A DNA stretch of 64,000 nucleotides from Brasenia schreberi. Lineage: Eukaryota > Streptophyta > Magnoliopsida > Nymphaeales > Cabombaceae. The stretch is from positions 16,618,501 through 16,682,500 of the forward strand of contig JAYKKT010000061.1 of NCBI GenBank assembly GCA_036023115.1, read 5' to 3'. Both the position numbers and the translations under genes were made by a program. The notes below the pieces were generated by a model. That model saw only the letters and a list, made by a program, of their open reading frames with translations, was not told the origin of the DNA and ran no database searches. Position 1 is the first letter of the stretch. Every line of letters starts with the position of its first letter. Of this stretch, positions 46,677 through 57,998 are shown in pieces.

Positions 46677-48105
46677 TCAACCTGTCATCCTCTGTAACCA
46701 ATTTTGTGAAAAGAGGATGCACCGTGTGATGATCAATGTTTTCTAAGATCCAAACTGCCCTTGAACATGGCAACTATTTCAAGTCACTAATTGTTGTGTA
46801 GGCATGCAAAATTAGTTGCATTAGCAACACAATAGCTTAGAATTTAATACGACATAATGCGCAATGTATACAAGAACTAAGCATTTGGATTGCAATTTAC
46901 ATCGGTTCTTTCATAAATAAATTAATTCATATTTGAGGTCCAACCGGTTACCCCCCTTCCCTTGGTTTTCCTTTGTAAACAAGAGCTATGCTTAGGTTAT
47001 TGGTGTAAAACATCTATAATTGAAGGTATTGATGAACAAGGTGGAAAGAATTAGTCGAATGAAACTTTCTTCCAATCTCGTCAACATCAGCAGGAATGCA
47101 TGACAAGGTATGTATATTGTCATAAGAACATTAAGTTGGAAGAATCAAAAGAAATTATATAAAACTTAAATTAAACGCAGGTCTTTTAAATATAGCAATG
47201 CTTTCAACTTCACTATAATTTGTGTGTCAAGGTTAAAACCCATATATAATCATTCATTTCATGCAAATCAAACATTTTTGACAATCCCCACATACTATGT
47301 CATCATTGGATGAGTAAAAGAATATAATGTTAAATAAATGCAAGAAACAACACACAATACCTTACCTTCATTTTTCTAGATATACCTTATCCTTCTATAG
47401 TTGATTTAAGTGTGTTCTCTTGCACTTCTACTCCTTATTGCTTGCAATAAGAATATCGTGCTCAAATAAAGTTCACTTTGACATGAACTATGACTGGTCA
47501 CCAACGAAGGAATCTAATTCCATGATCCGTAGTAGTTCATGAGCTAGGATGCGGACTTGACCTTGGGGACCGAGTCTGATTGATTTGCAAGCTAGAATCA
47601 ATGAATATATCTAGTTTTGTAAGAGTATTATTCAAAAAATACTCTTACAGAAAAAGAAAGATAAAAATAGTTAACACTACTTCACTTGAGGTAAGTTAGT
47701 ACTCTTCGTATGTACAAAGTATGTAAACAAGATCATATCTTATTCACTCTTTTGCCTTTACACACTTAATTTTTTTTATTTTTATTTACTTTCATGAACA
47801 CTTGTCCACACAATGTGGAATTCATCGGTGTCAATTATGTTCTTTCTGGTCCTAATAAAAGGCAAATAGTGACTTGTGTAGAACATTTCATAAAGCTAGA
47901 GCATAGACTGCAAAATCTTCCCACTAGAGTTACAATAAAATGCTCATACCTTTCAGTCGAGTGATCTGGAAATTGAATAAACTTCAAAGATAATGCCACA
48001 TATCAAGTTTATAATACCATAGTAGGCTGGTTATACTTTAGCTCGAATAGGCTAAATTATGATGTAGAGGAATTATGAAGTTGTTGGTGATCAAAAAGCA
48101 CCCCT
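46677..48105. other. Non-coding stretch
   Basis: No gene. 47548-47600 resembles 13465-13530 (both carry an ACTTGACCT...TGATTGAT block), which hints at a dispersed repeat. Otherwise AT-rich and stop-rich. Confidence 0.4.
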
Positions 48106-48850
48106 TGAACTTGCACAATATCCTGGTCCAGGTCACATGTTTTTGGGAATCAGATGCCCAGCATGCCAAAGGGTGCTAACTTCCATCATCAATTACGAGA
48201 ACCCATGCTACCTTGAGAAGTAGGACATGGCAACATCCGAAAAAAAGAAAAGGAAACACTAATAAAGAAAGAAACAAGAATGGAGAAAGAAACAAGAATG
48301 AAAAAAAAAACAATTGTCTTAATTGTCTTGTTTAAGAATGGACCTCATAGAGAATAAAGAGTACAAGACTAGAATTTAATGCAGACACAAAGGAAGAAAA
48401 GGACGAGCTGAGTTGCAGAAAGGTAACTTAATTTATTGGTTTTATTATACTTGAGTCCTTCGCATGCCTACTTTTATAGACCTACTGAGGCAATTATGTA
48501 GAGGCTTTCTAAATTCTATTAATTTGTTCCTTGAGGGTGTTTCTAAGTAATCAACTCTCCTTCTTAGAAACCTTTTTGATTTTCGTTATCTTTCCCTAAT
48601 CATCCACATCATGGGCATGATTTAGTAACCTTCCAAATTTTTATTAATATTACTTAATCATCCAGTTTGTGGACATGATCTCTATGTCCCCCTTCTTGGA
48701 AAACTTACTTCAGAAGCTCACTCTCATGATCGTGTCTTCCCAAGATTAGCCTTTTTGAGTTTCCTTTGTGGATTGTGTAAATTTTGGCGTTAACTCTTTG
48801 CCCTCATACAACTCGTGTCAAAAGCTCTTGAGGAGTTTAGCTGGAATTCA
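48106..48850 (+). repeat. Diverged direct repeat, copy 1 (uninterrupted)
   Basis: It starts CTTGAACTTGCACAATATCC and runs through an A/G-rich part (TAATAAAGAAAGAAACAAG), a TATAGACCTACTGAGG block and a CATGATCTCTATGTCCCCCT block. Matching landmarks recur in the same order in 49118-49497 and then, after the copia A insertion, in 55458-55860. It could be a tandem duplication or two copies of an older LTR. The family is not recognised. Confidence 0.6.
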
Positions 48851-49117
48851 CATGTTTTAAACTGAAACTCTTGGCACTTTTCCCTAAAATGACCTTGTGA
48901 ATATTGTGTTCTCATTAAAGTGTTCAATAACTACCCTATGAAAAGAATTTCAAATCTTCATATTACTTTGTAAGTTACACTATCTTTGCTCCCACATCCT
49001 TTTTTGTTTTCTGCTATATATTGCTTTTTCTGATAGATTAATGCTTCCTATGGTTTCTTGGGTAAGACATGTCCTACCCAGCATATACCAGATAAGTATT
49101 GCCGTTCAGGAAGCATG

Positions 49118-49497
49118 CCTTGAACTAGCACAATCTCCTGCGGATCACCTATTTATGGGAGTCGAGTGACGAGTTTGTGAGCATTCTAGAGCGTGATGAC
49201 CTATATCTAGTGGGGATACGGGTAGGGGCATTTATAGAGCTTAAGTGATTCTATGGGTCTCTTAATAATCCTTAGACAAGTGTCCAAGTTACTTGTCAGG
49301 ATTCAGGAAAAGATTATGATTAAATGTGAGATCAATGATGGGAATTGGTCCTAAGTAGGACTCTCCAACAATAAGAGAAAAGAAAAGACAACGGTAATAA
49401 AGAAAGAAAGTAAAAGGAGCACCTGCCTTCTTTAAGAGTTGATCTTACAAAGAAGAAAAAGAGTCTACAAGGCTTGAAAGCAAGGTGGACACATAAG
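49118..49497 (+). repeat. Diverged direct repeat, copy 2, left part
   Basis: It starts CTTGAACTAGCACAATCTCC, parallel to the start of copy 1 at 48109. Its A/G-rich part, TAATAAAGAAAGAAAG, ends ACACATAAG at the left edge of copia A. The sequence resumes on the other side at 55458 with TAAGAAAGAAAAAAG. Confidence 0.6.
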
Positions 49498-49874
49498 CGA
49501 AGAAGATTACCTTGCAATGAAGGTTGCTGATGATTGCCGAATTCCTGTATCTCTCTGTTTTTCCAGAGATGAAAATGGCACAGCTGTGAAGACGATAGAC
49601 ACGAGGTTCCCTCACAGGGGCTTGCATACACAAATGTTGTTTCTCTGTAATTTTCTGGTATTTCTCTCTATATATCTATGTCTCTGTATGTGCTTGCCTT
49701 TATAGGCAGGTGCTCCCCCATTTGTCTGTGCTTATCCACCTATAGCTTCCCTCGTCTGGGAGCTTTAACGGATGGCCATTACCGGAGTTACCTAGTTTGG
49801 CCTGATCCTCAAGTGACGGCTGGATGACCAGTCCAGCCGTTACTTGAGCCGAGAATGACCACCATTTTGTAACA
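49498..49874 (-). repeat. Copia A 3' LTR
   Basis: + strand view: CGAAGAAGATTACCTTGCA ... CCATTTTGTAACA. A TATA-like CCTATAAAGGC lies on the - strand at about 49701-49711. It matches 55149-55457 but retains about 60 nt (about 49556-49615) that the other LTR lacks. Confidence 0.9.
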
Positions 49875-49886
49875 TCTCCCACTTGG
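49875..49886 (-). promoter_or_regulatory. Copia A polypurine tract
   Basis: The - strand reads CCAAGTGGGAGA directly before the LTR start TGTTACAAAA. The same AAGTGGGAGA block precedes the 3' LTR of the + strand remnant at 23101. Confidence 0.85.
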
Positions 49887-50100
49887 CCATTTGAGCCAAG
49901 TATATCGACATACTGGTTTTCCTCCCACTTTCAGGGGTTTTCCCTAGTTATGTTGATTCCTATTCCTGATTACTATTGTAATCAGAACTTATTGTGTGGT
50001 TATTTCTCTACACAACAAATCATCCATTGTATGGTTATTTACCTATACAACAATTGTATATCTGTTGTATGGTTGTTTGCCTATACAACAAATCAAACAT

Positions 50101-51500
50101 ATCTCAAACCCATGTTTCCAACATGTTTTGAGAAGAGTTCTTCTGTTATGCCTTTTGTTAAGGGGTCTGCCAACATGTCTACCGTTGGCATGTATGAGAT
50201 GGATATTTCCTTTCTCATAACCATATCATGAACATAGTGGTATTTTACCATTATATGCTTGCTTTTCGAGCAATATGCTCTACTCTAAATAAGAGTAATT
50301 GCTGCATTGTTATCGTAATAGATAACCACTGGCTCGTCTGTTATCTCCAGCTTCAAATCTCGTATGAAGCAGCTTATCCAGACAGCACTTGTTGCAGCTA
50401 TACAACAAGCAACATACTTAGCTTCCTGTGTATGCAATGCTACACAACCCTGTTTCTTGCATGCCCAAGAAACAACACCACCTCCAAATAAGAATATTTG
50501 TCTTGAGGTTGATTTGCTGTCATCTTTGCTCCCAGCAAAGTTAGTGTCTGAGTATCCTACTACTTTCAGTTCATTTGCTTGAAAACACAGTTTCAAGTTC
50601 TTTGTTCCTTTCAGATATCTTAGAATCATTTTTACAGCTACCCAATGCTGCCAACCAGGATTACTTTAATATCTACTGACAAGACCAACAATAAAGTTGA
50701 TATCTGGCCTTGTACACAATATAGCATACATCAAGCTACCAACAGCTTGTGCATAAAAAACATTAGGCTTATCGTCTCCTTCACCAGGACAACCAGCCTT
50801 ACTCAATTTCACCCCTTTTGCAACAGGTTTATCTGCAGACTTGCATTCACCCATTTTGAACTTCTTGAGGATATAGTCTATATATCTCTCCTAACTCAGG
50901 CATAAGAGTCTAGATTCTCTATCTCGAGAGATCTTTATACCCAGGATATAGGATGCTTCCCCCATATCCTTCATTTCAAACTTTGAGTTCAACCATGACT
51001 TGGTTTTGACAATCATCTCATTGTCGTTTCTAGTCAATAATATGTCATCTACATATATAATGATAAGATGACAAAGTGGCTCCCTCTGTTCTAGACATAA
51101 ACACAATGATCAAGTTTGTTAGCCACAAACCCAAGTTCTATAATGGCATTTTGAAAGGTCAAATACCATTGGCGAGGTGACTGTTTCAGGCTATATAGGG
51201 ATTTTTTCAACCTATATACTTTATTTTCTTAGCCTTCAACCACAAATCCTTTGGGCTGCTGCATGTATATGATTTCTTCTAAATCATCATTTAGAAAGGT
51301 TGTCTTTACATCTAACTGATGTAAATCCAAATCATAGTATGCAGATATTGCCAGGATTATTCGTATGGATGCAAATTTTACAACTGGAGAATATGTCTCA
51401 ATATAATTTATCTCCTCTTTTTGCGAAAAACCCTTTGCAACCAATCTCGCTTTAAACTTGTCGATTGTACCATCGACCTTGTATTTCTTTTTGAGAACTC
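50101..51500 (-). pseudogene. Copia A reverse transcriptase and RNase H
   Basis: Blocks in order on the - strand: RT palm with GFSQKEEINYIETYSPVVKF and LHQLDVKTTFLNDDLEEIIY (51229-51444); the catalytic IIIYVDDILL and ILGIKISRDRE (50891-51106); ADKPVAKGVK and SLMYAILCTRPDINF (50666-50854). RNase H spans 50101-50629 with GYSDTNFAGSKDDSKS (first acid), TQEAKYVA (glutamate), VIYYDNNAAI (aspartate) and LADPLTKGI. YVDD and the RNase H acids are intact, but stops (for example after CLEQ-side linker, after LLCLS, after VSRY and after AAITLI) and shifts break the frame. Confidence 0.9.
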
Positions 51501-51684
51501 ATTTACAGCCTATAACTTTCCTTTCTTTTGGTAAATCAACAAATTCCCAGACTTGATTTTTCTCAATGGATTCAATTTCCTCATCCATGGCTTTCTCTTA
51601 GTCTATTGCTTCCGATGAGTTCATTTCTTGTTGATAAGTCAAGTTATCAGTCAACTCATCTAAATCTACTGAATTACATACTTC

Positions 51685-52720
51685 CTATGCAAGATAAGTG
51701 TGATAATCCTTTAAGTAGGACGGGGTGACTCTTGGCCTCTTATGTCCACTTAAGGTATCGGTAGTTTCAGAAAGATCTTCTATGGGCTCAAAAGATGATT
51801 GGTCTAAATCTACCAAATTATCAATACATTCCTCATTGTTTTCCAGGATGTCATTCTTAGAATCTTCTAAGAATTCAACATCTCTGTTTTCAATGAGTTT
51901 GTGATCCTTATGATAAAACCGATATCCTTTTGGACCTTTTGAATATCCAATAAATATGCACCTCAAGTACCTACTGTCTAGTTTATCTCTAGACTGATCA
52001 AGGATCTTAACATGTGCAATTGATCTCCACCTCATGAGATGACCTATGTTGGATTTTCTTCCAAACCACATTTCATATGGTATAGTGAATACAACTTTAC
52101 ATGGTACTCTGTTGAATACGTAAACGGTTGTATTTACTGCTTCTCCCCAAAATATCCTTGGAAGAGAGGCATCAATCAGCATAGACCTTGTCATGTTCAG
52201 TAAAGTTCTATTGTATCTTTCAGCTACACCATTTTGCTGAGGTGTCCTAGGCATTGAGTTTTGTTTAGCAATACCAAAGTCTTTGCAAAATTCTAAGAAT
52301 TCTGCCGAGGTATACTCACCTCCTCTGTCCGATCTCAAGACTTTGATCGAATGCCCTAATTGATTTTCTACTTCTTACTTATATTCTTTGAAAGCATCAA
52401 GTGCTTCTGATTTATGTACCAAAAGATATATATACATATATCTAGAGTAATCATCGTTAAAGGTTATAAAATAACCCTTTTCTCGATGTGTCTTTACTCT
52501 GAAAGGTCCACATAAATCTGTGTGAATAATTTCTAACAAGGTTGTTGCCCTTGTTGTTTCCTTGGGAAAGACTTTCCTTATCATTTTTCATTATATGCAA
52601 GCTTCACACTTGTTGAAAATCTTTTCCTCAAATCCGGGTAATAAGTCAAAGTTGGATAATTTTCTCAACTTTTCTAGACTTATATACCCTAGGCATTTAT
52701 GCCACATATTCAGATCAACA
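51685..52720 (-). pseudogene. Copia A integrase
   Basis: The gag-pre-integrase zinc region reads WHKCLGYISLEKLRKLSNFD...CEACI (about 52600-52710). The DDE core follows: HTDLCGPF (first Asp, about 52515), SDRGGEY (second Asp, about 52320) and NGVAERYN (Glu, about 52220). FWGEAVNTTVYVFNRVP, FIGYSKGPKGYRFY and the linker ending GHKRPRVTPSYLKDYHTYLA then close the domain before a stop. The catalytic triad is complete. The domain is split by stops after CEACI and after FKEYK. Confidence 0.9.
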
Positions 52721-52785
52721 GAAAAGGCACTCTTAATATAAATAGAAGATTGATGATTTTCATTATCAGATAACTTGAACAGTCC

Positions 52786-53290
52786 TTATTCTACATCAAA
52801 TTCTCTTGAAAACAAGATTCTCTCATGTTTGCCCACAGTCACCTTGCTAGGTATAAAACTAACTTTAAAACCCTTCTTAACTAAGGCAGGGATCGAGACC
52901 AGATTGTGCCTTATTGATGACACAATTAATACATCGGTAAGTACAATTGGTTTGCCTTGTACAAATATCCTAAATGATCCAATACCCAGAACATCTGAGA
53001 AAGTACTGTTTTTCATATATACACGATGTTGTCTGGGTTGGTATTCCTTCAGGTCAATTGCCCCTTCCTTGGTCTTTGAGATATGTCTTGTAGTTCCCGA
53101 GTCTGTCCACCAACTTGTAACTGGGCGGTCCAAGTATAGACATTCTGAAATTACGTAGATTATATCCGGCTTCTTCGACTGTTCGCGCTGTGGGTTGTTT
53201 CCTTCACCTTTCTTGTTGCGACAATCCCTCTTATAGTGTCCCATCTTTCTACAGTTGAAACACTTGATCCGGAAGCGGTTTCCTATGATT
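52786..53290 (-). pseudogene. Copia A zinc knuckle and protease
   Basis: The knuckle CFNCRKMGHYKRDC (CX2CX4HX4C, complete) starts about 53265 and lies in a different frame from the gag open frame that stops at 53283, so a single-base shift separates them. The protease follows with WWTDSGTTRHIS; the DSG active site is present. LTDVLIVSSIRHNLVSI then marks the end of the protease fold. Confidence 0.85.
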
Positions 53291-54008
53291 TCTTAAAACT
53301 TTGATCGCCTTTCTTGTTATTCTTGCCAAACCTTTTATTTGATTTCTTTTTCTGGTTGGATTTGGAGCTAGACTCTAACTCATCCTGGACCAATAGCAAT
53401 TTCTCCTTTTTGTTTTTCAGCATGTGTTCATCCTCAATTGCTAGCTTTAGAGACAACTCAAAAAGGTTGATTTCAAGCCTTAATCTTAAGGCAGTGGTGA
53501 CCATGTTCCATGATGGAGGTAGACTGTTCAGTATGGTTGATATATGCATCGGTTCGGGGATGACTAATTTTGCTACGGCTAGGTCTTTAGCCATCACTAG
53601 CATGTAATTTACATGCTCTACTACATTTTCTCCTTCTTTCATTCTGAAGGAGTTATATTTTTGTAGTAGCAACTGCACATGTAATTTTGTAGTTGTATCA
53701 TACTTAGCTGTTAGTGAGTTAAACAACTCTTTGGCGGTCTCATATTCTTCAAAGACCCTAATCAAGTCATCCTCCATGTATCTTAACATGATCGTCCTTG
53801 CTATGGTATCATCCTTTAGAAATATTTTATACATTTTTAACTGTTGCTGGTTTGCGTATGGTGGTGGAGGATACACAGTTTCCTTTAAAACATACTCTAC
53901 ACTTTCTAGTGTTAGAGCCAGTGGGATTCTTCTCTTCTAAGTCTGGAAGTTCAGACCGTTTAACTTTTCTATTTTTGCCAGTTCGAACACAGATATCTTA
54001 GAATTCAT
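53283..54008 (-). pseudogene. Copia A gag
   Basis: The start codon is at 54008-54006 (MNSKISVFELAKIEKLNGLN). One in-frame TAG (53939-53937) replaces the conserved Trp of the N-terminal FQTW motif. The frame is then open to 53283 through the capsid core (MEDDLIRVFEEYETAKEL, LHVQLLLQKYNSFRMKEGEN, PMHISTILNSLPPSWNMV). It ends in a Lys-rich tail. The single nonsense change suggests limited decay compared with copia B. Confidence 0.9.
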
Positions 54009-54706
54009 TTTTTTAGGTGTTTGACAAAAATATCAATCAAGCGGTCTAAAAGGAAACAAAAACACACAAAGCAAGATACATGTTAAAGTGATGCAGAATA
54101 TGAAGCAGAAAAAATTTTCTGAGAGTTTTTTCTGCCTCTAAACCCCCTAAAAAGGATACCAACGGATAAATTTATAATTGTATCTATTTGTCCTCTTTTG
54201 TAATTTTTGTAAAATCACAAGGACAAACTCATAAAATTACTATTTGGTATTCTTATAAAATTCGCAATTGATCGGGGTTAAAATCATAATTTTAACTCTC
54301 AGGACGAATCTGTAATTTTTCCAAAAGAACAGGAGTAAACCCGTCTTTTGACTAAGTGGCAGAAACAAAATTATCCAAATCAGGTTGGACAATATCGTAA
54401 AATAACAACCTAGTAAAATAACAACCCCTGGTTTTCTTGTAATTTTCAAAAACTGCCAAGGGGTAAAACTGTCCTTTTATCATGGTAGACTATGTAATAT
54501 CTGAAATAGGTCAGGGGCATTTCTGTCTTTTTGACACAAACCCCGAGGCGGTTTTTAGAAACCACTGGTGGTTTTAGAAAACACTAGCGGTTTTAGAAAA
54601 CCGCTGTCAGTTTTTAGAAAATCGTGAACGGTTTTGGAAAACCGTGGTTTTTCTGCCACGGTTTTTCGAAACCACAGTTTTTTTTTTTTTTACTAAAAGT
54701 TCTCTT

Positions 54707-54748
<42 letters not shown>

Positions 54749-55134
54749 CAGGCGGTTGTCGGAGAACTCATTCCAACTGATCGTCGGTTGTCGGCTGTTT
54801 CGGTTTTCCTTAGAGTGCCTCTGGTTTCTCCTTTAGCCGTCCCTGCCGTCTTGACTGCCTTTAGGATTTATGCTGTCCGGCTCGCCTCAGGACTCTAGGT
54901 GTTTCGGTTGTTTCGGCTTCTGGTTGTTTCGGCTGTTTTGACCGATTTCGCCTCTGGTCGCTTCGACTGTTTCAGCCTCTGGCTGTTTCAGCTGTTTTAG
55001 CCGATTTCGCCTCTGGCCGTTTTGGCCAATTTGTTTCTAGGTTTCTCCTTCTACCTTTCCTGCCGACTACCGACTGCCGCCTTCCATCGAATTTTTTTTC
55101 TTCTTAACCTCTATTTCTGTTTTGTAGGGAACCA
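54009..55134 (-). other. Copia A untranslated leader with repeat arrays
   Basis: It has three notable parts. 54541-54680: an array of short GGTTTT(T)AGAAAACC palindromes separated by CACT/CGCT bases. 54710-54746: a (GA)18 tract. 54899-55030: an imperfect repeat of about 60 bp (CTGTTTTGACCGATTTCGCC / CTGTTTTAGCCGATTTCGCC). No coding content; + strand frames 54624-54898 are artefacts. Confidence 0.7.
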
Positions 55135-55147
55135 GGCTCTAATACCA
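55135..55147 (-). promoter_or_regulatory. Copia A primer-binding site
   Basis: The - strand reads TGGTATTAGAGCC, one mismatch from the usual TGGTATCAGAGCC complementary to initiator tRNA-Met. It starts one base inside the LTR edge, as is normal in copia elements. Confidence 0.9.
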
Positions 55148-55148
55148 A

Positions 55149-55457
55149 TGACGGCGAAGAAGATTACCTTGCAGTGAAGGTTGCTGATGATCGTCGGATT
55201 CTTATAGCTCACAGGAGCTTACACAGACAAATGTCGTTTCTCTGTAATTTTTCGGTATTTCTCTCTATATATCTATGTCTCTGAATGTGCCTGCATTTAT
55301 AGGCAGGCGCTCTCCCATTTATCTGTGCTTATCCACCTGTGGCTTCCCTCGTCTGGGAGCTTTAACGGACGGTCGTTACATGGCCTGATCCTCAGGTAAC
55401 GGCTAGATGGTCAGTCGAGCCATTACCCGAGCTGAGAATGACCACCATTTTGTAACA
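55149..55457 (-). repeat. Copia A 5' LTR
   Basis: + strand view: TGACGGCGAAGAAGATTACC ... CCATTTTGTAACA. It matches 49498-49874 except for internal deletions of about 60 nt and about 13 nt. Confidence 0.9.
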
Positions 55458-55860
55458 TAAGAAAGAAAAAAGTAAGCTGAATAAATGAAGTTAACTATAT
55501 TGATTGGTTTCATGATGCTTCATGCCTTTTCATATTTGGTTTTTATAGGCCTGTGGAGGTAGTTTTAGAGAACCTTTCCAAATTTTGTTGTTTCATTCTA
55601 TTAGAGTGTTTTATAGTTATTTGACTTTTCTTCTCAGTAACTTTCTTGATTTTGGTTATTATTCTTTAATCATCCACCTCGAGGACACGATCTAGTAATT
55701 TTGCTGGTTTTGGTTACTAAGGAAATCTATCTTGTAGTCATGATCTCCATGTTCCCCTTCTTCAAAAACTGGCTTCAAACACTTGCCATCATGATCATGC
55801 ATTACATCATTTTGGGCTTCCTTTGGGAAAATTTGTGATTTAATGTTAAATGTCAATCTG
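55458..55860 (+). repeat. Diverged direct repeat, copy 2, right part
   Basis: It continues the repeat broken by copia A: TAAGAAAGAAAAAAGTAAGC, a TTTTATAGGCCTGTGGAGG block and a CATGATCTCCATGTTCCCCT block. These parallel 48380-48850. The short frame 55869-56066 just beyond has a hydrophobic start but no recognised domain. Confidence 0.6.
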
Positions 55861-56823
55861 TAAAAAAATTGTTGTTGGTGATGCTTTTAGCATTATTTGT
55901 CTATGCTGTTTTAGCCGAAGCCCATGAGAAGTGCAATGGCAGAGGAAAACAAGTAAAATCTACTAACATAGGCAAATACAATGAAAATGAAAATTGTTTA
56001 TTTTGTGTGTTTTTGTTGAATTTGTTTATCACTACATTCCTTGCTCATCCAATGGTGACATATTAAGGAGTTAATGTTATGAACTTAAAACTTATAAATA
56101 AAGTGCATCAACCTTGATTCACATCTACGATCAAGTTGGCAGCATTGCACGTGGTCAAAAGTGACCTAGTTTGTAACACTATTATTCCATTCCAAAAGGT
56201 ATTCTTCATTTCTATCAACCTTTCTTTATAATAGATGTATCTTTTTGCCATATCATATAATTACTAAAACCTGTAAGGACAAAGATATTGAACGTAACCT
56301 TTCACAAACCTTAATGAATGTAATATGATTAGAGAAGGAAAACAATTAATGATTAGAAATATCTATAGATAAATCACTCTAAACTCAGAGATATTTGCTT
56401 CGCTTTGTAAAGGAGAGAGAATCACGTTGCATTATTTCGACAACATCCAATCTTCCAACAACATAACATACTCATGTTGTAAATGTAATAACTGCGATAT
56501 ATGATTGGATAGCGTAGGTTTTTTATGGATGCGTATCTTATTGCATCATACAATATGGTAGAACTTTGCTTGTCCTTATCTAATAAACGAAAAAAAATTT
56601 AAACTAATAAGAGTTGTAAATTGTAAAAGATCAACAAAGTGAAGACATATTTAATTCCATAGATGTTGTAGCATGGGATAAGATGCAATTCACATCAATA
56701 AATTTGTGAAAACAATACATGCATGTGGATTGCACCAATCTAAGTATATATAGTGCATGATATTGTAGAATATCATAATATACCCTATGATAAAATACGA
56801 TATGTATGGCATCTATTCAAATC
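55861..56823. other. Non-coding stretch
   Basis: No recognisable gene. A 65-codon frame at 55869-56066 (+) begins with a hydrophobic segment (LLVMLLALFVYAVLAEAHEK) that looks like a signal peptide, but nothing downstream supports a gene. Confidence 0.4.
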
Positions 56824-57510
56824 TGTAAGGAAATACCCCTTCAATTTATTTTGTAATTTTCTCTATAGTTAAAGGGCAAATTGGTACTTTTGACTTTCTA
56901 TCCTTTTTTGTGATTCTATAAATGTCCATGTATTTTTATGAGATGGCAAAATAGTGAATTTAACAAACAGTAAGGGACAAAATTATAAAACAAACCATAT
57001 ACCCAATCCATAATTTTTCAGGATATATATGGATAAATCCACAAATTTGCAAAACAGGTTTGGCTATAATTTAAACTAATCAGTGAAGGACTAAACTACA
57101 CATTCACGTACTTAAGGGCATAACAATCATTCAACTAAAAATATATGGACTTATCAATAATTTTGTCTAATGTCGGACTCTAAAAATATTTGATGAAATT
57201 GTAAAAATACCCTTCAATTTGCTTTTGTAATTTTCTCTACATTTAAAGGGTAAATTGGTAATTTTAATTTTCTATCCATTCATGGGCAAAAACATATTTT
57301 TATTAGATGGCAAAATCGTGAATTTAATAAACAGTAAGGGACAAAATTATAAAACAAACCATATACCCAATCCATAATTTATCATGATATATATGGACAA
57401 ATCCAAAAATTTGGAGAACATGTTTGCCTATAATTTAAACTAATTGGCAAAGGACAATATATGAACTTATCAGTAATTTTGTCTAATGACAGACTCTATA
57501 ATATCTATTA
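56824..57510. repeat. Tandem direct duplication, 374-bp period
   Basis: Copy 1 from about 56824 and copy 2 from about 57198 share long blocks, for example AACAGTAAGGGACAAAATTA, AACAAACCATATACCCAATC and TTATCA(A/G)TAATTTTGTCTAA. Copy 2 lacks about 55 nt near its end. The text of short phrases like GGGTAAATTGGTAATTTT resembles the copia leaders in this window. Confidence 0.8.
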
Positions 57511-57821
57511 TTACGAATAGAATGGACCTTTCAGTCCACTATCCGAGGAAGTTTTCGAAAAACTATGCTAGGGGAGGCTTTGTCGGCCTTGTGATGGAAA
57601 TCGAGGGAGCCTTCAGCTGTCTCTATTAATGGCCTCTAGCCATCGTCCTCCTTGATGAGCAGACAAAAAAAATTTGTTGCCGAACAATCATTTCCTTGGT
57701 TTGTCAACTCTCGGCCATCTCTATGATTCTCAAAAATTAGAGACTTAGAAAACTAGTTAACTTCCAACATTTTTCAATCGATTATTCTACTTCTTGCTTT
57801 GTTGTCTTTCTTGTTCCTTGT
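57511..57821. other. Spacer, possibly copia leader-like
   Basis: A short GC-richer patch (57560-57660) with GGCCTCTAGCC-type words recalls the leader near the copia B PBS. No coding content. Confidence 0.3.
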
Positions 57822-57998
57822 ATTATTTTTCTAGGTAAGAACTAATAGGAACAAATGAAAAAAAACAATTTGTTTGCCGAGAGAGATCAAGCAAACTAAA
57901 AAAACTCACATTTATTTTTCCAGGTAAGAACTAATAGGAACAAATGAAGAAAAACAATTTGTTCTCCAAGGGATATCAAGCAAACTAAAAAAACTCAC
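57822..57998. repeat. Tandem direct duplication, 89-bp period
   Basis: AGGTAAGAACTAATAGGAAC starts at 57833 and again at 57922. Both copies continue through AAACAATTTGTT and ATCAAGCAAACTAAAAAAAC. A few substitutions separate them. Confidence 0.85.

Larger units (their letters stand above)
49498..55457 (-). mobile_element. Ty1/copia element A (nearly full length, defective)
   Basis: A - strand element of about 5.96 kb: 5' LTR 55149-55457, PBS 55135-55147, leader 54009-55134, gag, zinc knuckle, protease, integrase, RT, RNase H, polypurine tract 49875-49886, 3' LTR 49498-49874. TAAG is present at 49494-49497 and 55458-55461 as a likely remnant of the target duplication. The last few bases of the 3' LTR (TGACGG in + view) are missing. 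Gene order and PBS define Ty1/copia. Stops in gag, RT and RNase H and a shift after gag make it non-autonomous. It is the same family as the element at 24685-34021 and the gag scrap at 63190. Confidence 0.92.

Noticed and set aside
52775..53158. 127-codon + strand frame
   Set aside because: Antisense of the copia A protease; the - strand reading has DSG and zinc-knuckle motifs.
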